Part shown: piece by piece, positions 9,818 to 18,504 of the stretch
Layout of the letters: every line of letters begins with the position of its first letter
How positions within the stretch are numbered: the first letter of the stretch is position 1
Origin: an uncultured Magnetospirillum sp.
GTDB taxonomy: Bacteria; Pseudomonadota; Alphaproteobacteria; Rhodospirillales; Magnetospirillaceae
Direction of reading: 5' to 3'
Assembly: GCF_903853455.1 (NCBI RefSeq)
Contig: NZ_CAINTR010000064.1
Span: 62,001 to 126,000, forward strand
Length of the DNA: 64,000 bases
The notes under the pieces: generated by a model
What the model was told of the DNA's origin: nothing
What the model saw: the letters and a program-made list of their open reading frames with translations, nothing else
The model's database searches: none
Translations under genes and position numbers: made by a program

Positions 9818-11114
9818 GATGGCTCAAACCACCGCCGCTACCCGCACCGCGGAGACCGTGGCCTCCCGACTTAGCCGCCGCTACGCCGCCGAGCGCCGCT
9901 TCCGCGCCCTGGGGCTGGGATCCATCCTGCTTTCGGTGGGTTTCCTGGCCCTCCTGTTGGGCAGCATCATCGACAAGGGCTGGACCGGCTTTCTTCAGAC
10001 CCAGATCGCCATCGAGATCGCCTTCGATCCCCAGGTCATCGACCCGGATGGCTCCCGCGATCCCGTAACGCTGGATACCGCCGACTATGCCGCCCTGGTG
10101 CGCAATGGTCTGGTCGCCCGCCTGGCGCCCGAGGCCGACCGCGCCACCCGACGCGACCTCTCGGCCCTGGTCAGCACCATGGCCGCCAACCAGTTGCGCC
10201 ACATGGTGACCAACGACCCGTCCTTGATCGGAACCCGCGCCACGTTGTGGCTGCTGGCCTCGGACAAGCTCGACATGGTGGTCAAGGGGCAGGTTCCGCG
10301 CCAGTTGGGCGCCGACGGCAATAGCCTCAACGACCGGCAGCTCGGCTGGCTGGGCGAGTTGGAGCAGGCCGGGCAGACCCGCAAGACCTTCAACGCCACC
10401 TTCTTCATTTCCGGCGATTCCCGCGCGCCGGAACAGGCCGGCATCTGGGGCGCGGTGGTGGGCTCGTTCTTCTCGCTGGCCATCACCTTGCTGGTCAGTT
10501 TTCCGCTGGGCGTCGCCACCGCCGTCTATCTCGAGGAATTCGCCCCCAGCAACCGCTGGACCAATCTGATCGAGGTCAACATCAACAATCTGGCCGCCGT
10601 CCCGTCGGTGGTGTTCGGATTGCTGGGTCTGGCGGTGTTCCTCAACGTCTTCCACATGCCGCGCTCGGCACCGCTGGTGGGTGGTTTGGTGCTGGCGCTG
10701 ATCTGCCTGCCCACCATCATCATCGCCGGCCGCGCCGCCCTGAAGGCGGTGCCGCCGTCCATCCGCCAGGCCGCCGCCGGGCTGGGGGCGTCGCCGTTGC
10801 AGATCGTCGCCCACCACGTTCTGCCCCTGGCCATGCCGGGCATGCTGACCGGCACCATCCTCGGCATGGCCCGCGCCCTGGGCGAGACCGCGCCGCTGCT
10901 GATGATCGGCATGGTCGCCTTCATCGTCGACATCCCCAAGAGCCCGCTGGACCCGTCGGCGGTGCTGCCGGTGCAGATCTATCTGTGGGCCGGCAGCACG
11001 GAGCGGGCCTTCGTCGAGAAGACGTCGGCGGCGATCATCGTGCTGTTGCTGTTCCTGGTGTCCATGAACATGGTCGCCATCGTGCTCCGCAAGAAATTCG
11101 AACGTCGGTGGTAG
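9810..11114 (+). CDS. pstA: Phosphate ABC transporter permease PstA, extended form
   Basis: Second permease subunit of the phosphate importer. It has 434 residues against about 280 in E. coli. After one transmembrane helix near residues 30-55, an extra periplasmic region of about 150 residues corresponds to the DUF3333 extension seen in alphaproteobacteria. The permease core begins near [27 protein letters not shown] and includes the coupling loop around [28 protein letters not shown]. The ATG lies inside the end of pstC, which indicates translational coupling. Confidence 0.94.
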   Translation: MTEMAQTTAATRTAETVASRLSRRYAAERRFRALGLGSILLSVGFLALLLGSIIDKGWTGFLQTQIAIEIAFDPQVIDPDGSRDPVTLDTADYAALVRNGLVARLAPEADRATRRDLSALVSTMAANQLRHMVTNDPSLIGTRATLWLLASDKLDMVVKGQVPRQLGADGNSLNDRQLGWLGELEQAGQTRKTFNATFFISGDSRAPEQAGIWGAVVGSFFSLAITLLVSFPLGVATAVYLEEFAPSNRWTNLIEVNINNLAAVPSVVFGLLGLAVFLNVFHMPRSAPLVGGLVLALICLPTIIIAGRAALKAVPPSIRQAAAGLGASPLQIVAHHVLPLAMPGMLTGTILGMARALGETAPLLMIGMVAFIVDIPKSPLDPSAVLPVQIYLWAGSTERAFVEKTSAAIIVLLLFLVSMNMVAIVLRKKFERRW

Positions 11115-11119
11115 ATCAA

Positions 11120-11905
11120 ATGAACATGAACGCCGTTCTGCCCCAGGGCTCCAGCAAGATTTCCGCCAAGGCGCTGGACGTCCACTACAGCGAGAAGCAA
11201 GCCCTGTTCGGAGTCGACCTGGACATCCGGGCGGGAGAGGTGACGGCATTGATCGGCCCGTCGGGCTGCGGAAAGTCCACCTTCCTGCGCTGCATCAACC
11301 GGATGAATGACCTGGTCGACGGGGCTCGGGTCAGCGGCAGCCTGACCCTGGACGGCACCGACATCTATGACCGCATCATCGACGTGGTCCAGTTGCGGGC
11401 CCGGGTCGGCATGGTGTTCCAGAAGCCCAATCCGTTCCCCAAGTCCATCTACGACAACGTCGCCTATGGGCCGCGCATCCACGGGCTGGCCCAGGATCAG
11501 GCCGAGCTGGACGAGATCGTCATGACCAGCCTGGAAAAGGCCGGCCTGCTGAACGAGGTCAAGGATCGGCTGCAAGAATCCGGCACCAGCCTGTCGGGCG
11601 GCCAGCAGCAGCGGCTGTGCATCGCGCGGGCCATCGCCGTCGAGCCCGAGGTGATCCTGATGGACGAGCCGTGCTCGGCGCTGGATCCCATCGCCACCGC
11701 CAAGGTGGAAGAACTGATCGACGAACTGCGCGAGAACTTCACCATCGTCATCGTCACCCATTCCATGCAGCAGGCGGCCCGCGTCTCCCAGCGCACCGCC
11801 TTCTTCCACCTGGGCAAGCTGATCGAGGTCGGCGACACCGAGCAGATTTTCACCAATCCGCAGCAGCCCCTGACTCAGGGCTACATCACGGGCAGATTCG
11901 GCTGA
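11120..11905 (+). CDS. pstB: Phosphate ABC transporter ATPase
   Basis: Cytoplasmic ATPase that drives phosphate import. The 261-residue protein has Walker [10 protein letters not shown] at 46-54, the Q-loop region [17 protein letters not shown], the signature LSGGQQQR, Walker B VILMDEP, and the switch histidine in VTHSMQQA. The start is the ATG at 11120, 5 bases after the pstA stop codon, and the sequence matches the standard PstB N-terminus ([19 protein letters not shown]). Its stop codon overlaps the phoU ATG. Confidence 0.97.
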   Translation: MNMNAVLPQGSSKISAKALDVHYSEKQALFGVDLDIRAGEVTALIGPSGCGKSTFLRCINRMNDLVDGARVSGSLTLDGTDIYDRIIDVVQLRARVGMVFQKPNPFPKSIYDNVAYGPRIHGLAQDQAELDEIVMTSLEKAGLLNEVKDRLQESGTSLSGGQQQRLCIARAIAVEPEVILMDEPCSALDPIATAKVEELIDELRENFTIVIVTHSMQQAARVSQRTAFFHLGKLIEVGDTEQIFTNPQQPLTQGYITGRFG

Positions 11906-12600
11906 TGAGCGACCACACCGTCAAGTCCTATGACGAGGAGCTGGCCCACCTGACCAGCATCCTCGCCCGCATGGGCGGCATGGCCGAGGCGCAATTCGCG
12001 GCCGGCATCCAAGCATTGAGCAAACGCGACGACGATCTTGCCCAACGGGTGATCGACGGCGACAGCCGCATCGACGAACTGGACCAGGAAATCCAGACTT
12101 TCGCGGTGCGCCTGCTGGCGCTGCGCCAACCCATGGCCAGCGATCTGCGCCAGATCGTCAGCGCGCTCAACATCTCGGGCGAGATCGAACGGATCGGCGA
12201 CTACGCCGCCAATCTGGGCAAGCGCTGCCTGATCCTGAACCACCTGCCGGTCACCGCACCGGTGGCCGGGGTGGTTCGGCTGGCCGAACTGGTGCGCAGC
12301 CTGGTCAAGGACATCCTCGACGCCTATCTCGAGCAGGACGTGGAAAAGGCCATCCGCGTCTGGAGCCGCGACGAGGAAGTGGATGAGATGTACAATGGCG
12401 TGTTTCGTGAACTGATCGACCAGATGACCGAGGATTCCGGCACCATTACCGCCTCGACACACCTCTTGTTCATCGCCAAGAATGTCGAGCGCATCGGCGA
12501 CCATGCCACCAATATTGCCGAGACGTTGCACTTTCAGATCCTCGGCACCCAGCCCAAAGGCGCAAGGCCCAAGGGCAACACCGTCGGAGCCCCCGAATGA
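11905..12600 (+). CDS. phoU: Phosphate transport regulator PhoU
   Basis: Cytoplasmic metal-binding regulator that links the Pst transporter to PhoR/PhoB signalling. The 231-residue all-helical protein carries two PhoU repeats. Each has the family signature around a conserved E..R.GD core: residues near ALNISGEIERIGDYAANLGKR and LLFIAKNVERIGDHATNIAE. The ATG overlaps the pstB TGA by one base, and the stop overlaps the phoB start by four, so the genes are translationally coupled. Confidence 0.96.
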   Translation: MSDHTVKSYDEELAHLTSILARMGGMAEAQFAAGIQALSKRDDDLAQRVIDGDSRIDELDQEIQTFAVRLLALRQPMASDLRQIVSALNISGEIERIGDYAANLGKRCLILNHLPVTAPVAGVVRLAELVRSLVKDILDAYLEQDVEKAIRVWSRDEEVDEMYNGVFRELIDQMTEDSGTITASTHLLFIAKNVERIGDHATNIAETLHFQILGTQPKGARPKGNTVGAPE

Positions 12601-13325
12601 CCGCACGCGACACCGGTTCGCCCAGCCAGATGAAGCCGCTGATCCTGATCGTCGAGGATGAAGCCTCGCTGGTCACCTTGCTGCGCTACAACCTGGAAAA
12701 GGAAGGCTATCGCGTCTGCGAGGCGGGCGACGGCGAGGAAGCGCTGACCGTGCTGGCCGAGCGCAAGCCCGACCTCGTCCTGTTGGACTGGATGCTGCCC
12801 TCCCTGTCGGGGATCGAGGTCTGCCGCCAGCTGCGCCGCAAACCCGCCACCCGCGACCTGCCGGTGATCATGCTGACCGCCCGTGGCGAGGAAGGCGACA
12901 AGATCCGCGGCCTCAACACCGGCGCCGACGACTACCTGACCAAGCCGTTCTCGCTGCCGGAATTGACCGCCCGCGTCCGCGCCCTGCTGCGCCGGGCCCA
13001 GCCGGTCCAGCAGAAGGGTTTGCTGAGCTGGGGCGATATCAGCATGGATCTGGCCGCCCACCGCGTCACCCGTGGCGGCCGCCCCATCCATCTCGGCCCC
13101 ACCGAGTTCCGCCTGCTCCAGTTCTTCATGCAGCATCCGGGCACGGTATTCTCGCGCGAGGAATTGCTGGACGCGGTCTGGGGACCCGACATCTATGTGG
13201 AGCCGCGCACGGTGGACGTTCATATCCGCCGCCTGCGCAAGGCCCTCAACTGCGACACCGAAAGCGACATCATCCGCACGGTGCGCGCCGCCGGCTACGC
13301 CCTGGACGCCGAGTCCGCCGCGTAA
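12597..13325 (+). CDS. phoB: Phosphate regulon response regulator PhoB
   Basis: OmpR-family DNA-binding response regulator. The receiver has the acidic pair ED near LILIVEDE, the phosphoacceptor aspartate in LVLLDWMLP, and K in YLTKPF. A winged-helix domain follows with the recognition region YVEPRTVDVHIRRLRKAL. I use the ATG that overlaps phoU (ATGA); an alternative start is the ATG at 12630, giving the more usual MKPLILIVEDE N-terminus. The PhoB boxes before pstS suggest it regulates its own operon. The cognate kinase PhoR is not in this window. Confidence 0.95.
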   Translation: MTARDTGSPSQMKPLILIVEDEASLVTLLRYNLEKEGYRVCEAGDGEEALTVLAERKPDLVLLDWMLPSLSGIEVCRQLRRKPATRDLPVIMLTARGEEGDKIRGLNTGADDYLTKPFSLPELTARVRALLRRAQPVQQKGLLSWGDISMDLAAHRVTRGGRPIHLGPTEFRLLQFFMQHPGTVFSREELLDAVWGPDIYVEPRTVDVHIRRLRKALNCDTESDIIRTVRAAGYALDAESAA

Positions 13326-13392
13326 ATATTACACATCGTTGCTCGCCGCTCCGTTCCCCTGCATTATGGTGGAACGGTTCGGGGGGAATCCG

Positions 13393-14391
13393 GTGTTCAA
13401 ACATTTGGGAAAATTGGTCTTGGGCGCAGTTGTCGCCATGGCGACGGCCGTGGCATGGCCTGTCCACGCCGAGACCTGGACCGCGTCCCATCAGTTCCCC
13501 CCCGGCGACCCGCGCGACCTGGCGCTTCAGGCCATCGCCCACGACATGGCGGCGGCGGGCCTCACCATCAAGGTTTTCCCGGCGGCGTCGCTGCTGCGCC
13601 CCGGCGACCAGTGGAACGGGCTGATCAACGGCAGCGTCGACATGGCGTTCACCCCGGCCGACTACCTGATCGAACGGTTCCCGCAGCTGGCGGTGCTGTC
13701 GCTGCCCGGCATGATCGGCACCCGAGCCCAGGCCGAGAAGGCCGGCGTCTCGGCGCCCATGCACGAACTCCGCCGCCTGATCGAGGCCGAGGGGGTGATG
13801 ATCCTGGCCGATTCCTGGAGTACCGGAGCCATCGGCGGCCGCCGGAAATGCATTCTGGCACCGCAGGACGCGCGGGGCTTGCGGGCTCGCGTCATCGGCA
13901 AATACATGGCTGAAACCTGGAGCGCCGCCGGCGCCATTCCGGTTTCGGCTCCCACCTCCGACACGCTGGCCACCCTGGTGGACAGCAACCTGATCGACAT
14001 CGCCAACACCAGTACCGCCACCCTTCTGACATTGCGCAAGCAGCATCAGTTCGCCTGTATCACCATCCCCGGCGAAGCCGGGGCGTTGTGGTCCTTGTGG
14101 CAGCCCATCCTGATCTCCAAGCGCCGTTTCGACGCCCTGGACGAGCCGCGTCGTCAGGCCTTGCTGACGGCGGCGGCGCGCGCCCAGGAGGCCCTGGCCG
14201 TCTCCACCCCGGTGACCGAGCGCCGCCTAGCGGAAGAATTCAAGGCATCGGGCGGCCGCGTGGTCAGCATGGATGCCGAAACGCTGGCGGCATGGCATAA
14301 ACTGGCGCGGCGCACCGCCTGGAAAATGTTCCGCGAGCAGATCCCCGGCGGCGGCGAGTTGATCGACCGGATGCAGCAGGCCGTGGAATAA
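13393..14391 (+). CDS. Orphan TRAP transporter solute-binding protein (DctP family)
   Basis: Periplasmic binding protein of the DctP type, which usually captures C4-dicarboxylates or other organic acids. A Sec signal peptide (hydrophobic stretch, cleavage after PVHA) precedes ETWTASHQFPPGDPRD, the usual opening strand. The family arginine region is in ARVIGKYMAETW. I choose the GTG at 13393 because GGGGGGAA lies just before it; an ATG at 13366 is also possible. No dctQ or dctM gene is adjacent. It may serve a distant permease or act as a sensor partner. The ligand is unknown. Confidence 0.85.
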   Translation: MFKHLGKLVLGAVVAMATAVAWPVHAETWTASHQFPPGDPRDLALQAIAHDMAAAGLTIKVFPAASLLRPGDQWNGLINGSVDMAFTPADYLIERFPQLAVLSLPGMIGTRAQAEKAGVSAPMHELRRLIEAEGVMILADSWSTGAIGGRRKCILAPQDARGLRARVIGKYMAETWSAAGAIPVSAPTSDTLATLVDSNLIDIANTSTATLLTLRKQHQFACITIPGEAGALWSLWQPILISKRRFDALDEPRRQALLTAAARAQEALAVSTPVTERRLAEEFKASGGRVVSMDAETLAAWHKLARRTAWKMFREQIPGGGELIDRMQQAVE

Positions 14392-14405
14392 GAGGACCGA
14401 CCGCC

Positions 14406-15092
14406 ATGAAGGAAACCAGCAAGGCCCTGCCGCGCCGCCTGCATCTTCCCGAATTCGCCACCCGCTACTTCGTCGGCCAAGGCCTGGATATCGGCGCCGG
14501 CACCGACCCCATCGCCCAGTACGGCGAGGCCTTCCCCGCCATCAAGGCGGTGCGGGCCTGGGACGCGGCCGACGGCGACGCCCAGTACCTGACCGGCCTC
14601 GCCGATGCCGGCTTCGATTTCGTCCATGCCGCCTATGTCCTGCAACGCATGGCCGACCCGCGCGAGGCGCTGCGCCATTGGTTTCGGGTGCTCAAGCCCG
14701 GCGGCCACCTGATTCTGCTGGTGCCCGACGAGGATATGTACGAGCAGGGTTTCTGGCCCAGCCGCTACAACCACGATAACCGCTGGACCTTCACCGTGTT
14801 CAAGACCAAGTCGTGGTGTCCGGTCTCGCTGAATCTGATCGAGGTGGTTCAGGCCCTGGGAGCCGCCGCCGATATCCGGCGCATGGAAGTGCTGGGAGGC
14901 GGCTATCGCCACGGTCTGCCCCGCTTCGACCAGACCCTGACCCCGGTAGCCGAAAGCGCCATCGAACTGGTGATCCGCAAGCGGCCCCAGACCGAGACGG
15001 TGGCCGGTGGCCGCATCAATCCCGACGGCCAGTTGACCCCCGCCGACGTCTATGTCCTGACCGGCCTCCGGGTCGAACATCCGAAGGCATAG
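14406..15092 (+). CDS. Class I SAM-dependent methyltransferase
   Basis: A 228-residue protein with the methyltransferase type 11 fold. Motif I is GLDIGAGTDPI at about 26-36, the acidic residue after strand two is in VRAWDAADGD, and motif FDFVHAAYVLQRMADP with LRHWFRVLKPGGHLILLVPDED completes the Rossmann core. The substrate cannot be told. It starts 15 bases after the TRAP binding protein on the same strand, so the two may be co-transcribed. It converges with the next gene, leaving a 2-base gap. Confidence 0.85.
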   Translation: MKETSKALPRRLHLPEFATRYFVGQGLDIGAGTDPIAQYGEAFPAIKAVRAWDAADGDAQYLTGLADAGFDFVHAAYVLQRMADPREALRHWFRVLKPGGHLILLVPDEDMYEQGFWPSRYNHDNRWTFTVFKTKSWCPVSLNLIEVVQALGAAADIRRMEVLGGGYRHGLPRFDQTLTPVAESAIELVIRKRPQTETVAGGRINPDGQLTPADVYVLTGLRVEHPKA

Positions 15093-15094
15093 GA

Positions 15095-15934
15095 TCAAGC
15101 GTCCAGGAACGCCTCCAGCACAGAAAGCTGGCCGGGAACGTTCAGCATGGGCGCATGACCGCAGCCCGGCACCGTCACCAGCTTGGCCCCGGGGCCGCGC
15201 CGGGTCATCTCCTCGGCGACTTCGGGCAGCAGCACGTCGGACGTCTCGCCGCGCAGGATCAAGGTGGGACAGACGATGCCGTCCCACAACGGCCAATAGT
15301 TCAGGTTGTCGGGCTGGCTGGCGAAGACCCGCATGATCTCGGGATCGTAGTGAACGGTAATCCGCCCGTCGTCCCGCCGGCGGGCCGAGGTCTCGGCCAT
15401 GCTCCGCCATTCCGGATCGGACAAGGCGCCGAACGGAAGATAGATCTGGCGCAGAAAGGCCTCCAACTCACGCATGTCGGCGAAGCTGGGCCGCGCCGTG
15501 ACATAGGCGCGAATACGGGTGATCGCCACCGGATTGGGCCGGGGGCCGATATCGTTCATCACCAGGCGCTGGATGCATCGCTTCAACGGGCCGGCCGCCA
15601 ACATCATTCCCAACAACCCGCCCATGGAGGTGCCGACCCACTGGCAGCGCTCGACTCCCATCTGCCGCAACAGCGAACAGGCCTGATCGGCATAGGCTTC
15701 AAGGGTGTAATCGCGATCGGGATGACTGGACCAACTCGACAGGCCACGGCCAAGCGTATCGGGACAGATCACCCGGTAACGCGACGCGAAATGCGAGGCA
15801 GCCACATCGAAGTCGTTTCCGGTCCGGGCCAGCCCATGCCACATCACCAGCACCGGCGCCTCCGGCGATCCCCATTCGATAACGTGATGCTCCTGGCCGC
15901 CGACATCGAAATAGTGTGAGCGTCGTGCGGTCAT
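15095..15934 (-). CDS. Alpha/beta hydrolase
   Basis: A 279-residue hydrolase. The oxyanion motif is WHGLARTG, the nucleophile elbow is GTSMGG (serine in G-x-S-x-G), and the catalytic histidine is in CGHAPML near the C-terminus; the acid is probably the aspartate in LRGETSDVL. The start at 15934 is preceded by GGGGGGATC. The substrate is not predictable; relatives include esterases and meta-cleavage hydrolases. It lies 107 bases downstream of the universal stress gene on the same strand. Confidence 0.85.
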   Translation of the reverse strand: MTARRSHYFDVGGQEHHVIEWGSPEAPVLVMWHGLARTGNDFDVAASHFASRYRVICPDTLGRGLSSWSSHPDRDYTLEAYADQACSLLRQMGVERCQWVGTSMGGLLGMMLAAGPLKRCIQRLVMNDIGPRPNPVAITRIRAYVTARPSFADMRELEAFLRQIYLPFGALSDPEWRSMAETSARRRDDGRITVHYDPEIMRVFASQPDNLNYWPLWDGIVCPTLILRGETSDVLLPEVAEEMTRRGPGAKLVTVPGCGHAPMLNVPGQLSVLEAFLDA

Positions 15935-16041
15935 GAAGATCCCCCCTGCACCATGATGTCGCGGCGCATTCTCCCGACACGCCGCGCAACCATTGTGTCC
16001 GACAACCGCCCGAGACGCAACCTTCCGGAGGAACACATCCA

Positions 16042-16872
16042 TTAGTGGCTAAGAATCACCGGAACCGTCATATGCTTCAGCAGGTGCCGGGTGGTGCCGC
16101 CCAGCACCATCTCGCGCATGCGCGAATGGCCGTAACCACCCATGACGATCAGGTCGGAATCCTCGTCGGCGGCGCGGCTGAGCAGCATGTCCCCCACGTC
16201 GACGTCATCGGAGGCGATGTGTTCGCACACCGCGTTGACACCATGACGCGACAGATGCAGGCAGATGTCGGCGCCAGGAATGTCGCCGTGTCCCGCCATG
16301 CCGTGGCCGGGATTGATGGCGATGACATGGACCAGATCGGCTCGCTCCAGGATCGGCAGGGCGTCGTGGACCGCCCGCGTCGCCTCGCGGCTGGCATTCC
16401 AGGCGACCAGAACCCGCCGTCCCACCGTGGGAAAGGTCCCGGCATAGGGAACCACCAGGACCGGCCGCCCCACCGCCAGCAGCAGGGAATCGGCCAACGG
16501 CCGGGCCGCTTCGTCCTCGGCGGAGGTCTGGCCGACGACGACGAGGTCGCAATAGCGGGCATGAAGCGCCACCGACTCGACCGCGTCGCCGCGGACATCG
16601 CGCCATTCGACGGTGGTTCCGGCGGCCAGGGGGCGGGAGTCCACCAGGGCCTTGGCCCTGGCTGCCGCCTCGGCGTCGATACGCGCCAGGATCTGGTCCA
16701 TCTCGCCGCCCAATTGGGCGGTCACCGCCACCGGCATCGCCGACCTGAAGCGAACGTTCAGCGCCACCAGATGGGCCTGATGGACGTCGGCGAGCCCCCG
16801 CGCCAAATCCAATCGGATCGCGGCGCGAGCGGAATCGTCCACCTGAACGAGGATATCCTTGAAGACAGCCAT
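16042..16872 (-). CDS. Universal stress protein, UspA family, tandem domain
   Basis: A 276-residue cytoplasmic protein long enough for two Usp folds. The N-terminal half begins FKDILVQVDDS. The C-terminal half contains VLVAWNAS and ends with the ATP-binding signature GGYGHSRMREMVLGGTTRH (G-2x-G-9x-G-T), so the second domain should bind ATP. The first half lacks a clear copy of this motif. Such proteins help cells survive stress and growth arrest; the precise role is unknown. Confidence 0.88.
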   Translation of the reverse strand: MAVFKDILVQVDDSARAAIRLDLARGLADVHQAHLVALNVRFRSAMPVAVTAQLGGEMDQILARIDAEAAARAKALVDSRPLAAGTTVEWRDVRGDAVESVALHARYCDLVVVGQTSAEDEAARPLADSLLLAVGRPVLVVPYAGTFPTVGRRVLVAWNASREATRAVHDALPILERADLVHVIAINPGHGMAGHGDIPGADICLHLSRHGVNAVCEHIASDDVDVGDMLLSRAADEDSDLIVMGGYGHSRMREMVLGGTTRHLLKHMTVPVILSH

Positions 16873-16951
16873 GGCGTCCCCCTCTGTCGTCGATCCATCG
16901 CCCCCATATTAGGCCAAGGGCGAGCCCGACGCCATTCCTCCTCGGAGACGG

Positions 16952-18301
16952 TCAGAAGCTGGTGGGATCGCAGGACTGGCGATGAAGCTTAAGCACCTTG
17001 CACAGTTTGCGCGCCTCGGCCTGATCCTTCAGCGGTCCCACGATCACCCGCCAGCGCGTCCCCTTCTCGCCGAGATCGACCATTTTCATGGTGGCGGTCA
17101 TGGCGCCCAGCTCTTCCGGGAACTTGGCCTTGATCTTCTCCCAGGTCTGCTGGGCCGCTTCCTCGGTCTTGGCGGTGCCGAGGGTGGCGCCGGGGCTGTT
17201 GCCGCCGGCCTTGGCGCCGTTGCCGTTGGAAGACGGCGAGCCCTGGCGCATTCCGGTGGCGGTGCCGCTGACTGGAACCTTGGCCATCTGGGCATCGAGG
17301 ACCCGCTCGACGGCGGCGCGCTCCTTCTTGGCCTCCTCGGTCGAGACCAGGCCGCTGGCCCGCATGCGTTCGACCCGGCCGACGGCGGTGGCGGCTTCCA
17401 TCACATCCTTGGGCGGCAGCACCGGCATGTCCAGCCGGCGCGGTTCGGCCGGCAGCAGGGCGTCGAGAATGGCGAGGCGCTCCGCCGCGTGCTCGGTCGG
17501 CGAAATGGCGCGACTCTCCAAGGCGGCGCCCAGTTCCTTCAGGCGATCGATCACCTGCCTGTCGGTGGGACCGGGGAGTTCCAGCCCCTGAGCCGGCGGC
17601 ACCGATGCCGAATAGGGCGTCAGAGCGCCCATATTGGTGTCGCGCCGACGGGAATATTCGTCGGGGGTGATCAGCCCCTCGTCGAGCAGACGCCTCAGGA
17701 TGCGAAAGCGGTTGATGACATTGGCCTCGGCCTGCCCGCCGCCTGGCGAGGTGGTGGCGCCGTCCAGCGGCTGAGCCGACACCATTCCGCGCCCCGACGC
17801 CATGGGCGACACGGGCTCCAGCACCTGCTGCGAGAGGTCGGGCAGCCGGCCGGACTGGGTGGCGGAGCGCGGCGACAGCCGCCCGGTGATCTTGTCGATC
17901 ACCTGGATATTGGCCTGCGCGATGTCCACCAGGGTCCGCACCTGGGGGGTTCCATTGGCCAGAACGGTGATGGTCACCTGCGGCTGGTTGGCCAGGATCA
18001 CCTCGTAATACTGCCGCGCCAGATCGTAGCGGCCGGTGGCCTGATAGACCATGCCGGCCACGTAGAGGGAGTAAGGCTCCTTGGGATTCTTGCGCAAGGC
18101 GGCGATGGCGTAGCGCTCGGCATTGGGATAGTCGCCCCGCGCCAGCAGGTTCATGGCCTTGTCGGGATTGGGATCGCCGAACACCTGCGCCCCGTCGAAG
18201 GATTGGGCCGGCCCCCTGGGATCGTTGAGAGGGCCGCAGGCAACAAAACCGCCCGTTGCCATAACGGCCAAGACGATTCGACTGATACGTCCCATGCTCA
18301 T
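16952..18301 (-). CDS. Lipoprotein with TPR region and C-terminal SPOR domain
   Basis: A 449-residue envelope protein. The N-terminus is a lipoprotein signal (hydrophobic stretch then GFVACG, cysteine at 22). A tetratricopeptide-like part covers about residues 45-120 (RGDYPNAERYAIAALRKNP, TGRYDLARQYYEVIL). A long variable middle follows, with repeated EGLITPDEYSRRR- and SGLVSTEEAKKERAA-like short helical modules. A SPOR domain of about 75 residues ends the protein (WRVIVGPLKDQAEARKLCKVLK). SPOR domains bind glycan strands stripped of peptides at division sites. A role in cell-wall remodelling is inferred. Confidence 0.75.
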   Translation of the reverse strand: MSMGRISRIVLAVMATGGFVACGPLNDPRGPAQSFDGAQVFGDPNPDKAMNLLARGDYPNAERYAIAALRKNPKEPYSLYVAGMVYQATGRYDLARQYYEVILANQPQVTITVLANGTPQVRTLVDIAQANIQVIDKITGRLSPRSATQSGRLPDLSQQVLEPVSPMASGRGMVSAQPLDGATTSPGGGQAEANVINRFRILRRLLDEGLITPDEYSRRRDTNMGALTPYSASVPPAQGLELPGPTDRQVIDRLKELGAALESRAISPTEHAAERLAILDALLPAEPRRLDMPVLPPKDVMEAATAVGRVERMRASGLVSTEEAKKERAAVERVLDAQMAKVPVSGTATGMRQGSPSSNGNGAKAGGNSPGATLGTAKTEEAAQQTWEKIKAKFPEELGAMTATMKMVDLGEKGTRWRVIVGPLKDQAEARKLCKVLKLHRQSCDPTSF

Positions 18302-18452
18302 CGTCCTCAGTCCCCCAGGAAAATAGCGCCCACCCCAAGTCGGCCCGATTTTTCCGCACCGTCTTCAATACACCGGCGGAGCAAACACGGCCATCGCATA
18401 CTGACCGCCATAATGCGTTAGAGAAGGTTCATACTTTGCTAACTCGGCGACA

Positions 18453-18481
18453 TTGGCGCGGCCGATTTTCACTGCTATAGT
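18453..18481 (+). promoter_or_regulatory. Sigma-70-like promoter of the CYTH-CHAD gene
   Basis: TTGGCG (18453-18458) and TATAGT (18476-18481) are separated by 17 bases, with the start codon about 24 bases further on. This leaves a short leader with the GGGGAG ribosome site. Confidence 0.5.
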
Positions 18482-18504
18482 TCGGTCTCGCCCAGGGGAG
18501 CCTC

